Below are positions 47,859 to 57,695 of a DNA stretch of 64,000 bases, in pieces. The stretch lies in NCBI RefSeq assembly GCF_039908645.1, contig NZ_CP150917.1, positions 3,235,501 to 3,299,500 on the forward strand. The letters run 5' to 3'. The DNA comes from Pseudomonas helvetica. GTDB taxonomy: Bacteria > Pseudomonadota > Gammaproteobacteria > Pseudomonadales > Pseudomonadaceae. The notes below the pieces were generated by a model. The model did not search any database. It worked only from the letters and a program-made list of their open reading frames with translations, and had not been told where the DNA came from. Both the position numbers and the translations under genes were made by a program. Within the stretch, counting starts at the first letter, position 1. Every line of letters begins with the position of its first letter.

Positions 47859-47871
47859 TACATGGTATGTA
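47859..47871. promoter_or_regulatory. Palindromic operator candidate upstream of the KfrA-like gene
   Basis: TACAT-GGT-ATGTA (47859-47871) is a perfect inverted repeat 29 bp before the ATG. Further dyads in this divergent gap are TTATC/GATAA (about 47776-47791) and a GTAC-containing stretch (47877-47895). KfrA proteins typically repress their own gene through such sites, so autoregulation is plausible. Confidence 0.4.
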
Positions 47872-47899
47872 AAACGGTACGAAATCGTAGGAGTACAAA

Positions 47900-48868
47900 A
47901 TGGCCCGTGGCGGCGTAAACAAGGCAATCGTGCAGAAAGCACGCGAGGCGCTGCTGGCTCGCGGAGAGAATCCGAGCATTGATGCCGTACGGGTTGAGCT
48001 TGGAAATACCGGCTCGAAAACCACAATTCATCGCTATCTGAAGGAGCTGGATGAGCTTGATCAGCGCCGAAAAGCGCCTCAACAGGGGCTGAGCGACGAA
48101 TTGAACGAGTTGGTGGCGCGGGTCGCGCAGCGCCTGGCAGAGGAGGGCGAGGAGCAGATTGAACAGGCACTGGCGGCTTCGCGGGTCGAGAAAAGCGAGT
48201 TACTCGAACAGCTTCAGGCCAGTCAAGATGCACTGCGACAGCTCCAGCAGCAGCTCGATATCCAGCGCAGCGCCCTGGATACGGAGTCAGCTGAACTGCA
48301 GACCTGCCGTACGACATTACAGGCCGAACAAACCCGCAATGCCCGGCTGAGTCAGTCCAATCTGGATCTTGAAGCGCGGATGAAGGACAAGGACGAGCAG
48401 ATTCGTTCGCTGGAGGAGAAACACCTGCACGCACGTGATGCGCTAGAGCACTACCGTGGAGCGATCAAGGAGCAGCGCGAGCAGGAACAACGCCGCCATG
48501 AAGGGCAGTTGCAACAGGTCCAGATGGAGCTGCGTCATCTGCAGCAAACGCTGATCATCAAACAGGATGAGCTGACTCAGTTGAATCGGGATAACGAGCG
48601 TTTACTGACGGAAGCTCGCCAGCAGCAGAAGGCGTATCTGGATCAGGAATTGGTCAAGGAGCGCCAGACGGGTGAAATAAACTCGCTCAAAACCCTGGTC
48701 GCGCAAGGCGAGGGTGGCAAACAGGTGTTGCTGGATCAGGTCAGCACTTTGCAGCACAACATTAATGAGCTGGCTGATGCTCTGGAGAAGAGATCACTAG
48801 AGGCGAACGAACTGGCAGAAGAGCTGGATGCTGCTCGAGCAACTATCGCAAAAAAAGTCGATGGCTAA
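47900..48868 (+). CDS. KfrA-like DNA-binding coiled-coil protein
   Basis: A 322-residue protein. The first 70 residues have the KfrA N-terminal DNA-binding pattern (ALLARGENPSIDAVRVELGN, then SKTTIHRYLKEL). The rest is a long coiled coil rich in Gln, Glu, Leu and Lys (for example QRLAEEGEEQIEQALAASRV). KfrA is best known from plasmids, where it helps partition and regulates itself. Here it is divergent from an integrase. This pair may be a small mobile or maintenance module, but that is inference. Confidence 0.82.
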   Translation: MARGGVNKAIVQKAREALLARGENPSIDAVRVELGNTGSKTTIHRYLKELDELDQRRKAPQQGLSDELNELVARVAQRLAEEGEEQIEQALAASRVEKSELLEQLQASQDALRQLQQQLDIQRSALDTESAELQTCRTTLQAEQTRNARLSQSNLDLEARMKDKDEQIRSLEEKHLHARDALEHYRGAIKEQREQEQRRHEGQLQQVQMELRHLQQTLIIKQDELTQLNRDNERLLTEARQQQKAYLDQELVKERQTGEINSLKTLVAQGEGGKQVLLDQVSTLQHNINELADALEKRSLEANELAEELDAARATIAKKVDG

Positions 48869-48921
48869 GGTGCATCAAGCTTCCCTAAGGCTGCTATCGA
48901 CCGATTCTGGATAGGTCGCAC

Positions 48922-48956
48922 GACATTCTGCGAAAGCATAGCCCTCGCAGAATGTC
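48922..48956. terminator. 12-bp stem hairpin after the KfrA-like gene
   Basis: GACATTCTGCGA (48922-48933) pairs perfectly with TCGCAGAATGTC (48945-48956) over an 11-nt loop. It lies between the KfrA-like gene and the convergent pntB remnant. The T-run is poor, but the stem is strong. Confidence 0.65.
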
Positions 48957-48966
48957 TATGGGGAGC

Positions 48967-49358
48967 TTACTCGACGGCTTTAACCATGTCTTCGATGACC
49001 TTCTTGGCATCACCGAAGACCATCATGGTTTTGTCCAGGTAGAACAGTTCGTTGTCCAGGCCGGCATAGCCGCTGGCCATCGAGCGCTTGTTGACGATGA
49101 TGGTCTTGGCTTTGAAGGCTTCAAGAGTCGGCATGCCGGCAATCGGCGATTTCGGGTCGTTCTTCGCTGCCGGGTTGACCACGTCGTTGGCTCCGAGCAC
49201 CAGTACCACATCGGCCTGGCCGAACTCGGAGTTGATGTCTTCCATCTCGAATACCCTGGAACGATGATCACGGTGTCGGCGTTGGTCAGCAGGAAAGTGG
49301 CGTCGTCCGCCGAACCGGATTTCACCGGGCGGGCTGTAGGGGTGATGGTCGCATTCAA
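48967..49358 (-). pseudogene. pntB: Decayed C-terminal fragment of pntB (NAD(P) transhydrogenase beta)
   Basis: On the minus strand, residues FEMEDINSEFGQADVVLVLG through KKVIEDMVKAVE match the end of PntB, ending with TAA at 48967-48969. Upstream, TNADTVIIVPGY matches an earlier PntB part but is in a different frame. The two parts meet at about 49251, where I estimate that roughly 50 residues are missing. The N-terminal bulk of PntB is absent. The fragment is therefore non-functional and marks an old deletion. The intact gene would have to be elsewhere. Confidence 0.88.
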
Positions 49359-49761
49359 AGCATTTTTGCTCGTCAGTGCATTTGGGGATCAGCAAGCGTT
49401 TTTTGCTCGATTCGTGTTGGATCAGGAATGGGCAGATGTGTTGTTTGAAAACCGACCGCTGCGTGTCGGTGACAAACACGTTGTCGTTCCCGGGAGTCCT
49501 TTTCCTACAACTGCTACCGTAATGCCCACCGCCTATAAACAGAGGCACTGACTCAGGTTTTTCCACTTTTAACCCAAGCCCTTGCGACCCTCCAAATAGA
49601 GACATCGCGGTGTCGTTTTTTGAATGTGTGGAAAGGTCCAGTTAACTTGGGTGTGACTCTTGCAGGTAATTACAAAAAGCCCACCCAGCTTTGGTTGAAT
49701 GGGCAATAAAAAGAGCCTCCGCCTGAGGCCATTCACCTGCTTTGTGTTAGGAGATACCGCG
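49359..49761. other. Gap upstream of gbdR
   Basis: This stretch contains no convincing gene. A short hairpin (GCCTC-CGCCT-GAGGC, about 49715-49729) lies in the gbdR leader. The leader from AATAAAAAGAGCCT (49705-49718) to the start codon is repeated upstream of the truncated copy at 51283. It ends in TAGGAGATACCGCG, the gbdR ribosome-binding site. Confidence 0.4.
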
Positions 49762-50865
49762 ATGACGACGTTCAACTCCGGAACTAAATCCCAGAACCAT
49801 GCGCCTCAGTCCATCGGTTTTTTACTGCTGGACAATTTCACGCTGATTTCTCTGGCCTCCGCCGTCGAACCCCTGCGTATGGCCAACCAATTGTCCGGTC
49901 GCGAGCTGTATCGCTGGACGACCCTAACCGCCGACGGAGGTCAGGTCTGGGCCAGTGACGGCTTGCAGATCACCCCTGACGCCGCCATGCACAAAGCCCC
50001 GACGCTGGACACGGTGATCGTCTGTGGTGGTATAGGCATTCAGCAGACGGTAACCCGCGCACACGTGTCATGGCTACAGAGTCAGGCGCGTCAGTCCAAA
50101 CGCCTGGGCGCGGTGTGCACCGGCAGTTGGGCCCTCGCCGGTGCCGGTTTGCTCGACGGCTTCGATTGCAGCGTGCACTGGGAGTGCCTGGCGGCCATGC
50201 AGGAAGCTTTCCCGCGGGTGGTGATGAGCACGCGTCTGTTCACCCTGGACCGAAATCGCTTCACCAGTTCCGGCGGTACCGCGCCACTGGACATGATGCT
50301 GCATTTGATCAGCCGCGATCACGGCCGTGAGCTGTCGGCGGCGATCTCGGAAATGTTTGTCTATGAGCGCATCCGCAACGAGCAGGATCACCAGCGCGTG
50401 CCGCTCAAGCATATGCTTGGCACCAATCAGCCGAAGTTGCAGGAAATAGTGGCGCTGATGGACGCCAACCTAGAAGAGCCGATCGACCTCGGCGAACTGG
50501 CGGTGTACGTCTCCGTGTCGCGGCGTCAGCTGGAGCGGCTGTTCCAGAAATACCTGCACTGCTCGCCGTCGCGCTACTACCTCAAGCTGCGGCTGATCCG
50601 CGCCCGACAGTTGCTCAAGCAAACGCCAATGTCGATCATCGAAGTGGCCTCGGTGTGTGGCTTCGTGTCCACGCCACACTTCTCCAAGTGCTACCGCGAG
50701 TACTACGGCATTCCACCACGCGACGAGCGTGTAAGTTCCAACACCACGCAACAAGTGACGATGATGCCGATCCCGCAAGCGATGGTGCTGTCGCAGTTGT
50801 CCCGACCGCTGTCGGCGCTCAGCCAGGCCCGTAATGAATCAACCTTTGCCAGCGTCCGGATATAG
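49762..50865 (+). CDS. gbdR: Glycine-betaine-responsive AraC-type regulator GbdR
   Basis: A 367-residue GlxA/GATase-1-like AraC regulator that resembles GbdR from memory. The N-terminal half starts QSIGFLLLDNFTLISLASAV and contains the VCTGSWALAGAGLLDG stretch. The C-terminal two helix-turn-helices include SVSRRQLERLFQKYLHCSPS and FVSTPHFSKCYREYYGI. It activates genes for glycine betaine and choline catabolism. No betaine genes are adjacent, so the location is unusual. A truncated copy lies 0.4 kb downstream. Confidence 0.9.
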   Translation: MTTFNSGTKSQNHAPQSIGFLLLDNFTLISLASAVEPLRMANQLSGRELYRWTTLTADGGQVWASDGLQITPDAAMHKAPTLDTVIVCGGIGIQQTVTRAHVSWLQSQARQSKRLGAVCTGSWALAGAGLLDGFDCSVHWECLAAMQEAFPRVVMSTRLFTLDRNRFTSSGGTAPLDMMLHLISRDHGRELSAAISEMFVYERIRNEQDHQRVPLKHMLGTNQPKLQEIVALMDANLEEPIDLGELAVYVSVSRRQLERLFQKYLHCSPSRYYLKLRLIRARQLLKQTPMSIIEVASVCGFVSTPHFSKCYREYYGIPPRDERVSSNTTQQVTMMPIPQAMVLSQLSRPLSALSQARNESTFASVRI

Positions 50866-51221
50866 ATGTCAGGCATGCACTGGCCTCGCGCAAGTCAGTA
50901 CGCTTCAAGGAAGTTTTGGTGCATGAGTTTGTCGGGCCTCACCTGGAAAGCGCGGCGCATAAGTTGCTGACCCGCGTTACCGGGTGCTTGAAGACGCCTG
51001 CACTGCAATCCGGCGAGGGATGGTAGTGCCTAATAGTACGGAATTGCTCACTGTTCATGAACAATGGTGCTAACTCAGCCTTTCCGCTTGTAACTATTTG
51101 CTCTTGCGACCTTCTATAATCAAAAAATGGTGGGGGTTAATTTCTAAAAGTCATTGGAGCTCAATTTGACTTTGGCATGACGCTTGCTCACGTCGTTGCC
51201 AGTAGCCCGCCATTTGCTGGA
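50866..51221. other. Gap between gbdR and its truncated copy
   Basis: No recognisable gene, tRNA or insertion sequence. Short reading frames exist but none has a ribosome-binding site and family signature. The sequence shortly before 51222 loosely resembles the gbdR upstream region. Confidence 0.35.
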
Positions 51222-51642
51222 CAGGTAATAAAAAGAGCCTGCGTCTGGGGCCGTAATCTGTCCTGTGTGAGGAGATACCTCAATGATGTCGCAAAACTCC
51301 GGGGCCCAACCCCAGGACCGCCCCCCACAATCCATCGGTTTTCTACTGCTGGACAATTTCACGCTGATTTCCCTGGCCTCGGCGGTCGAGCCGCTACGCA
51401 TGGCCAACCAACTATCGGGGCGTGAGCTGTATCGCTGGACGACCCTCACCGCCGACGGCGGTCAGGTCTGGGCCAGTGACGGCCTGCAAATCACGCCGGA
51501 TGCGTCCATGCACAAAGCCCCGCCCCTGGACACGGTGATTGTCTGTGGCGGCATCGGCATTCAACGCAGCGTGACCCGTGAGCACGTGTCGTGGCTGCAA
51601 CTCCATGCTGAACGCAGCAGATTTCACACAGCGTCGTGCTAG
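51222..51642 (+). pseudogene. Truncated second gbdR copy with duplicated leader
   Basis: The frame starts at ATG 51283 and reads MSQNSGAQPQDRPPQSIG, closely following GbdR for about 106 residues up to the stretch ending VSWLQ (51600). It then diverges to LHAERSRFHTASC and stops. The leader from about 51227 is also shared with the gbdR copy at 49762, with the start 56 nt further on (57 nt there). The HTH half is missing, so it cannot be a regulator. It could be a dominant-negative fragment if expressed, but decay is more likely. Confidence 0.88.
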
Positions 51643-52346
51643 TAGGTGGACGCTGCAATGTCGGTGATACCGTGAACGAACAAGCTGGTCCCCAATCAAA
51701 TCCTTCGCCATGCTGAAAGCTGCAGATCTCGTACAGTGCCGCACTTGAGGCGAACCAGCAGCGTTCCCCAAAACATTTCAATTACTAACGAAAGGTCGTG
51801 GATCATCAGTGCAAGCCATCGGGTGACCGTACCGACCATAAAACTCATCAGATAGAATCTGAGATGTGCAGGTAGAGGTAAATTCTTTTCTAGGCGACAA
51901 AACGCCTATGCAAGGAATTTTGTTCTCGTAATGAAAAGGGATTACTTCCGAGAGCTGTAGGACGCGTTGCAGTTGAGCCTAGGTAATTTCCTGTGTAACG
52001 CAACACTCACGAACATGCTCGTAAGGCGCATAATGTATATTATGTTAAATCATGTGTCTGAGCGGAACTTTCCTCCTTGTCCATTTCCGCGATTCTGTGT
52101 CGGTTTTTTCACGAACCTGTGCTGACTGGTTTTTCATGAGCTTAGACATCTCTCTTCAGGTACTGCCAGCGATATCTTGCTTGGCTGGCCCACAGTTGGA
52201 CTCCTGAGCAAGCCAATAAGGCGATCAGGGACAACAACGAATCTCAAAATCATTTTCAGGCCCTCTCCTATATTGTCTTGCGGTTTGGTGGTCGCCGCGG
52301 TAATCGATAGGCATTCCAACAACAATTTGACGTGGAGCGGCGACGT
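51643..52346. other. Gene-poor gap with an imperfect direct repeat
   Basis: About 700 bases without a convincing gene. CCATGCTGAACGCAGCAGAT (51603) and a related copy at 51708 (CCATGCTGAAAGCTGCAGAT) agree at about 30 of 38 positions, which may be the remnant of a mobile element or a duplication. A near-palindrome, CATAATGTATATTATG (52029-52044), lies in AT-rich DNA and could be a promoter or operator. The LysR gene starts at the end of this gap. Confidence 0.4.
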
Positions 52347-53282
52347 TTGGAATTAAGACAACTGCGATATTTCGTAAAAATCCTCGAACACGGCAGCTTG
52401 GGACGCGCAGCTCTTGAACTGGACGTCGGCGTATCAGCCCTTAGCCAACAGATCGCGAAACTTGAAAGTGAGCTGTCAACCCGCCTCCTTAATCGCACCA
52501 CTACTGGCGTCACACCTACCAGCTCCGGTATGGCGTTCCTGCACCATGCCCAGCTGTGTTTGCGGCAAGCCGAAAATGCGATCATGGCCGCTCACCGTGG
52601 GCGAATGAGTGGGTACGTCACCGTCGGAATGGCGCCCACGACTGCCACTGTTCTTGCCCTGCCCTTGATCAACGCGATGCGAGAGCGCTACCCGGATATC
52701 CAATTGCACCTGGTCGAGATGCTGTCCGGGCATTTGGCCACACAACTCAATGCTCGCCAGATCGACCTGGCCATTCTGTTTCAACTCGAAGGTGGTAAGC
52801 GCTGGAGCGTGACACCGCTGCTCGACGAAAAACTATTTGTCATCAGCTCACCGCACCTGCCCCACGCACCACAAGGAACCAGCGTGCATCTGGCGGATCT
52901 GGGGCAACTTCCACTGGTAATGCCGAGTGCGCAACACGGTTTGCGTTCTACGCTGATGGTTGCGTTTGAACGTTCGGGATTGGCTCCCAACATCATCATG
53001 GAAGTGGATGGTCTTGCCGTATTGATGAACGCCGTACGCGCAGGTCATGCTGCCACCATCCAGCCCGGTGCGGCAGCGGCGCTCAAAGGTGAGTCGGGAC
53101 TTTCAGTGGTGGAAATTTCCGATGCTCACGTAGGTCGACGAAACCTGCTGGCGACACTGCCTGATGATGAGCTGTCTCCCGCTGCTCTGGCGGCGCGACT
53201 GGTCATCACCGATGTCGCTCGACAGTTGGTCGTTGATCAACATTGGCCGGGAGCGTCGTGGATTGAGGACGTCGCGTCATGA
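52347..53282 (+). CDS. tcuR: LysR-family regulator of tricarballylate use (TcuR-type)
   Basis: About 311 residues. The family start MELRQLRYFVKI fits a TTG at 52347, with GGAG at 52334-52337; a GTG at 52332 would add five residues. The helix-turn-helix is LGRAALELDVGVSALSQQIAKLE. It lies just before tcuA on the same strand, as in tcuR-tcuABC loci. Its ligand should be tricarballylate or a similar tricarboxylate. Confidence 0.8.
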   Translation: MELRQLRYFVKILEHGSLGRAALELDVGVSALSQQIAKLESELSTRLLNRTTTGVTPTSSGMAFLHHAQLCLRQAENAIMAAHRGRMSGYVTVGMAPTTATVLALPLINAMRERYPDIQLHLVEMLSGHLATQLNARQIDLAILFQLEGGKRWSVTPLLDEKLFVISSPHLPHAPQGTSVHLADLGQLPLVMPSAQHGLRSTLMVAFERSGLAPNIIMEVDGLAVLMNAVRAGHAATIQPGAAAALKGESGLSVVEISDAHVGRRNLLATLPDDELSPAALAARLVITDVARQLVVDQHWPGASWIEDVAS

Positions 53283-53455
53283 TCCCGGCGCACCCTCTTC
53301 CCGGTTTCCAATACTGGGGTGTCCGCACCAAAGCCTTTACGAAAACTAAACACCCCCATTCATTTCGCGCCTTTCGACAATAAGCTGACAGCTCTACCTT
53401 CTCCCCACTCGCGAGGAGCACTTCGTTCATGCCTCCTTGCGATTGAGGAGTGATG

Positions 53456-54907
53456 ATGATCGACGTATTAGTAATTGGCGGCGGCAATGCCGCCTTGTGT
53501 GCAGCGTTGATGGCGCGAGAGGCTGGCGCTAGCGTGATGCTGCTGGAGGGCGCACCGAAAATCTGGCGCGGTGGCAACTCGCAACACACCCGAAACCTGC
53601 GATGTATGCACGACGCACCGCAAGATGTGTTGGTCGATGCCTATCCCGAAGAAGAATATTGGCAGGATCTGCTGAAAGTCACCGGTGGGATTACTAACGA
53701 AAAGCTTGCACGTATTGTCATCCGCGCCTCGTCGAACTGCCGTGACTGGATGCGCTCCCATGGTGTGCATTTTCAGCCGTCGTTGTCTGGTGCCCTACAT
53801 GTTGCGCGCACCAATGCGTTTTTCATGGGTGGCGGCAAAGCGTTGGTTAACGCGTACTTCCGTAGCGCCGAGCGGCTGGGCGTCAAGATCCGCTACAACG
53901 CTCAAGTCACTGACATTGAGATGAAGGGCGGAGAGTTCGTCGCGGCGTACATCGGTGACCGTGAGGTCGATGGTCAGCCTTTACCCGCCGAGCGTATTCA
54001 GGCCAAAGCCTGCGTTCTGGCGGCTGGCGGTTTCGAGTCGAACCGCGAATGGCTCCGCGAAGCTTGGGGTCAAAACGAGCGCGGAGAATGGCCCTCAGAC
54101 AACTTTCTGATTCGCGGGACGCGCTTCAATACCGGCGTACTGCTTCGGCGCATGCAGAGCCTGGGCGCCGATTTTATCGGCGACCCAACCCAAGCGCACA
54201 TGGTGGCCATCGACGCCCGAGCCCCCCTGTATGACGGTGGTATCTGCACCCGTATCGATTGCGTATCGCTGGGCGTGGTGGTTAATCGCGACGGCGAACG
54301 CTTCTATGACGAGGGCGAAGATTTCTGGCCCAAGCGCTATGCGATCTGGGGCCGCCTGGTGGCCGGTCAACCCGGTCAACAGGCCTACTCGATCATCGAC
54401 CAACAAGCCCTCGGCCGTTTCATGCCTCCGGTGTTTCCGGGTACTAAAGCCAACTCCCTGCAAGAACTGGCCCGCCAGTTGAAGCTTCCCGTTACGCAAT
54501 TCGTCAAAACCATCGAGGAATACAACGCGGCCTGCCGTATCGGCACGTTCGACCACACCGCGTTGGACGATTGCCACACCGAAGGTTTGACTCCCGCCAA
54601 AACCCATTGGGCCCGCCCATTGGTAAAGCCCCCCTTCTGCGCCTACCCACTTAAGCCAGGCGTGACCTTCACCTATCTGGGGCTGGCTACCGACGATACC
54701 GCCGCCGTTCACTTCAACGGCGAGGCTAGCCCGAACCTGTTTGTCGCAGGAGAAATGATGGCGGGCAACGTATTGGGCAAGGGCTATACCGCCGGCATCG
54801 GCATGGCCATTGGCACCGCATTCGGTCGCATCGCCGGTGTGCAAGCCGCGGCTGCGGCCGGCTTCCTGACCCCTTCCTCCACGGAGCCCCAACATGCAAC
54901 TGTTTGA
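53456..54907 (+). CDS. tcuA: FAD-dependent tricarballylate dehydrogenase
   Basis: About 483 residues from ATG 53456, with GAGGAG five nt upstream; ATG 53453 and a GTG 53450 are alternatives. The FAD site is [18 protein letters not shown]. The C-terminal [22 protein letters not shown] is typical of succinate-dehydrogenase/fumarate-reductase-like flavoproteins. TcuA oxidises tricarballylate to cis-aconitate. It overlaps tcuB by 14 bp, so the genes are translationally coupled. Confidence 0.9.
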   Translation: MIDVLVIGGGNAALCAALMAREAGASVMLLEGAPKIWRGGNSQHTRNLRCMHDAPQDVLVDAYPEEEYWQDLLKVTGGITNEKLARIVIRASSNCRDWMRSHGVHFQPSLSGALHVARTNAFFMGGGKALVNAYFRSAERLGVKIRYNAQVTDIEMKGGEFVAAYIGDREVDGQPLPAERIQAKACVLAAGGFESNREWLREAWGQNERGEWPSDNFLIRGTRFNTGVLLRRMQSLGADFIGDPTQAHMVAIDARAPLYDGGICTRIDCVSLGVVVNRDGERFYDEGEDFWPKRYAIWGRLVAGQPGQQAYSIIDQQALGRFMPPVFPGTKANSLQELARQLKLPVTQFVKTIEEYNAACRIGTFDHTALDDCHTEGLTPAKTHWARPLVKPPFCAYPLKPGVTFTYLGLATDDTAAVHFNGEASPNLFVAGEMMAGNVLGKGYTAGIGMAIGTAFGRIAGVQAAAAAGFLTPSSTEPQHATV

Positions 54908-56051
54908 TCCCAAGGCACCGGGTAATTTGATTCCCGTACTCAACCTTGATGAAAGCGAAGTTCAGCGACAAATGACCGTTTGCAATGCCTGCCGTTACTG
55001 CGAGGGCTTCTGCGCTGTATTTCCGGCCATGACACGACGTCTGGAGTTTTCTCAGGCGGATATCCATTACCTGGCGAACCTTTGCCATAACTGCGGCGCA
55101 TGCCTGCATGCCTGTCAGTACGCTGCCCCTCACGAATTCGAAATCAATGTGCCCAAGGCCATGGCCAAAGTCCGCCTCGACACTTATGCCGAGTACGCCT
55201 GGCCACAGGTGATGGGCACGCTATACCGGCGCAACGGACTGACTCTGGCACTGTCCGCCGGTGCCGGGCTGGCACTGTTCCTGTGTCTCACGTTGATGGT
55301 GATGGGCAACCTGTTCACGGCGATGCCCAGGGGAAATTTCTACGGGATCTTCCCGCACAACACCCTGGCCGTAATGTTCGGTGCAGTTTTCGGATTCGCG
55401 GTACTCGCGTTAACCCTTGGCGCGCGGCGCTTCTGGCGCAATGTTTCACCGGCCGACGCGCCCGCGCAGGAAAAAACCGCCGCTGCACTGGAAGCCACGG
55501 CCAACGTCGCCCGGCTCAAATTTCTGGACGGTGGCCATGGCGAGGGCTGCAATAACGCTGATGATCGATTCACCTTGTGGCGGCGGCGCTTCCACCACTT
55601 CACCTTCTACGGCTTCATGCTGTGTTTCGCAGCCACTGGGGTCGCCACGCTCTACCATTTCCTTCTGGACTGGTCGGCGCCCTACCCCGTCCTGAGCTTG
55701 CCGGTGATGCTGGGCATCGCAGGTGGAGTCGGTCTGCTGATAGGTCCCGCAGGCCTGTTGTGGTTGAACCTGCGTCGCAACCCTGAGCACGGCGACGACA
55801 ATCAGAAACCCATGGATCGTGGCTTTATCGCGCTGCTGTTCCTGGTCAGCGCCAGCGGCCTGGCACTCCTGGCGTTCCGTGAAACCGCAGCCTTGGGCCT
55901 GTTGCTGGCAATCCATCTCGGCCTGGTCATGGCGTTTTTCCTGACAATGCCCTACAGCAAATTCGCCCATGGCATCTTCCGCAGCGCCGCGCTGCTCAAG
56001 TACTCCATCGAAAAACGCCAACCCAACCCGATCAACGCAGGTAGCGACTGA
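54894..56051 (+). CDS. tcuB: Tricarballylate utilisation Fe-S/heme protein TcuB
   Basis: A 385-residue protein. The N-terminal part has two cysteine clusters ([15 protein letters not shown] and [14 protein letters not shown]) for 4Fe-4S centres. The rest is a membrane domain with several helices ([19 protein letters not shown] and others). TcuB re-oxidises the TcuA flavin and passes electrons to the quinone pool. It is followed by tcuC. Confidence 0.9.
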   Translation: MQLFDPKAPGNLIPVLNLDESEVQRQMTVCNACRYCEGFCAVFPAMTRRLEFSQADIHYLANLCHNCGACLHACQYAAPHEFEINVPKAMAKVRLDTYAEYAWPQVMGTLYRRNGLTLALSAGAGLALFLCLTLMVMGNLFTAMPRGNFYGIFPHNTLAVMFGAVFGFAVLALTLGARRFWRNVSPADAPAQEKTAAALEATANVARLKFLDGGHGEGCNNADDRFTLWRRRFHHFTFYGFMLCFAATGVATLYHFLLDWSAPYPVLSLPVMLGIAGGVGLLIGPAGLLWLNLRRNPEHGDDNQKPMDRGFIALLFLVSASGLALLAFRETAALGLLLAIHLGLVMAFFLTMPYSKFAHGIFRSAALLKYSIEKRQPNPINAGSD

Positions 56052-56098
56052 TCGGCGATCCATTCATTCCAAAAACAATATTGATCACCACGGTAGCC

Positions 56099-57397
56099 AT
56101 GATGAAAACAACAACTCAAGACACCCGATCCAAGGGGTCGAAACTGGGCGCCATCCTGCGGGTCACTAGCGGCAATTTTCTCGAACAGTTCGACTTCTTT
56201 CTGTTCGGGTTTTACGCGACCTACATCTCCCAGACGTTCTTTCCTACCACCAGCGAGTTCGCCTCGTTAATGATGACCTTCGCCGTATTCGGCTCGGGAT
56301 TTCTTATGCGGCCGCTGGGCGCTATCTTGCTGGGCGCATACATCGACAAGGTGGGCCGGCGAAAGGGGCTGATCGTGACGCTGTCGATCATGGCTGCGGG
56401 CACGGTCTTGATCGCCTTGGTTCCGGGCTACGCCAGCATAGGCATCGCAGCGCCGATATTGGTGTTGCTCGGGCGACTGTTGCAGGGATTCTCCGCGGGT
56501 GCGGAAATGGGTGGTGTTTCCGTGTACCTGGCTGAAATCGCCACGCCCGGACGCCGGGGTTTCTATACCAGTTGGCAGTCGGCCAGCCAACAAGTGGCGA
56601 TCATTCTTGCGGCTGCGTTGGGCTATACGATTAACGCGTCTATGGAGGCCGCCGACGTTGCAGCCTGGGGCTGGCGTATCCCATTCTTCATTGGTTGCCT
56701 GATTATCCCGTTCATCTTCATCATTCGCCGCTCGCTACAGGAAACCGATGCATTCAAAGCGCGCAGCCATCACCCAAGTGCCAGTGAAGTCTTTCGCTCG
56801 ATGCGGGACAACTGGCGCACGGTACTGGCTGGTGGTCTGTTAGCGTCGATGACCACGACCACGTTCTATCTCATTACCGTCTACACCCCGACTTTCGGCC
56901 GGTCTGTACTGAACCTGAGCACCAGCGACAGTCTGGTGGTCACGCTCTTCGTCGGCCTGAGCAACTTCATCTGGCTGCCCATCGGCGGTACGATCTCTGA
57001 TCGCATTGGACGCCGCCCCTTGTTGCTGGCGGTCACCTTGCTGTGCATCTTCACCGCCTATCCCGCCATGCATTGGCTGGCCGCGGCGGCAAGCTTCGAA
57101 CGACTGCTCGCCGTGCTGCTGTACTTCTCTTTTTTCTTTGGCATTTACAACGGCGCGATGGTTGCTGCATTGACTGAGGTAATGCCTCAGAACGTACGAG
57201 TTGTAGGATTTTCACTGGCATTCAGTTTGGCAACGGCTGTGTTTGGCGGTTTTACACCCGCCGTATCAACAATCCTGGTGCAGGCAACAGGTGACAAGGC
57301 GTCGCCCGCCTACTGGCTAATGTTTGCTGCGTTGTGTGGGTTCACAGCGACGACGATCCTGTATCGCAGGCAAAAAGCAGTGCCAGTCAACGTTTGA
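56099..57397 (+). CDS. tcuC: MFS transporter TcuC (tricarballylate/citrate-proton symporter type)
   Basis: About 432 residues from ATG 56099 with 12 predicted helices. It has the major-facilitator motifs [13 protein letters not shown] and [24 protein letters not shown], which place it near CitA/TcuC symporters. It imports the substrate of the TcuAB pathway. It follows tcuB by 47 bp and the ribosome-binding site is weak. Confidence 0.88.
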   Translation: MMKTTTQDTRSKGSKLGAILRVTSGNFLEQFDFFLFGFYATYISQTFFPTTSEFASLMMTFAVFGSGFLMRPLGAILLGAYIDKVGRRKGLIVTLSIMAAGTVLIALVPGYASIGIAAPILVLLGRLLQGFSAGAEMGGVSVYLAEIATPGRRGFYTSWQSASQQVAIILAAALGYTINASMEAADVAAWGWRIPFFIGCLIIPFIFIIRRSLQETDAFKARSHHPSASEVFRSMRDNWRTVLAGGLLASMTTTTFYLITVYTPTFGRSVLNLSTSDSLVVTLFVGLSNFIWLPIGGTISDRIGRRPLLLAVTLLCIFTAYPAMHWLAAAASFERLLAVLLYFSFFFGIYNGAMVAALTEVMPQNVRVVGFSLAFSLATAVFGGFTPAVSTILVQATGDKASPAYWLMFAALCGFTATTILYRRQKAVPVNV

Positions 57398-57600
57398 TGA
57401 AAGAGAGGGCTCGGTGGATCTCAGGACGTTGCGCTGAATAAATATCGCGCCTTGGCCTGCATTGACTCGTCTACGTGACGCCATCAGATCACACTGTCCG
57501 ATTCGACTCTGAGGAAGCGTGGTTTACGAGCCCCGGTCTTGGACTCGGCTGCTGATGCGCGACTAAAAGCTCGGCATATCACTTCTTTCACATCTAACAA

Positions 57601-57623
57601 AAAGGGCCCTTGAAGGGCCCTTT
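57601..57623. terminator. Terminator between tcuC and the ddd operon
   Basis: AAAGGGCCC (57601-57609) pairs with GGGCCCTTT (57615-57623) over a 5-nt loop. On the minus strand the stem is followed by several Ts, which suits the end of the ddd operon. It can also serve tcuC, about 200 bp away. I see no gene between 57398 and 57600. Confidence 0.8.
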
Positions 57624-57695
57624 CGTACTCAAATTGAAATCACCTGGTCAGCAAAGATTCGAAGCTTGCATTTAGGTCACCTCAGATAAGGGGAT

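Noticed and set aside
48952..49551. Plus-strand frame of 199 codons over the pntB remnant
   Set aside because: It overlaps the remnant and the hairpin and shows no domain.
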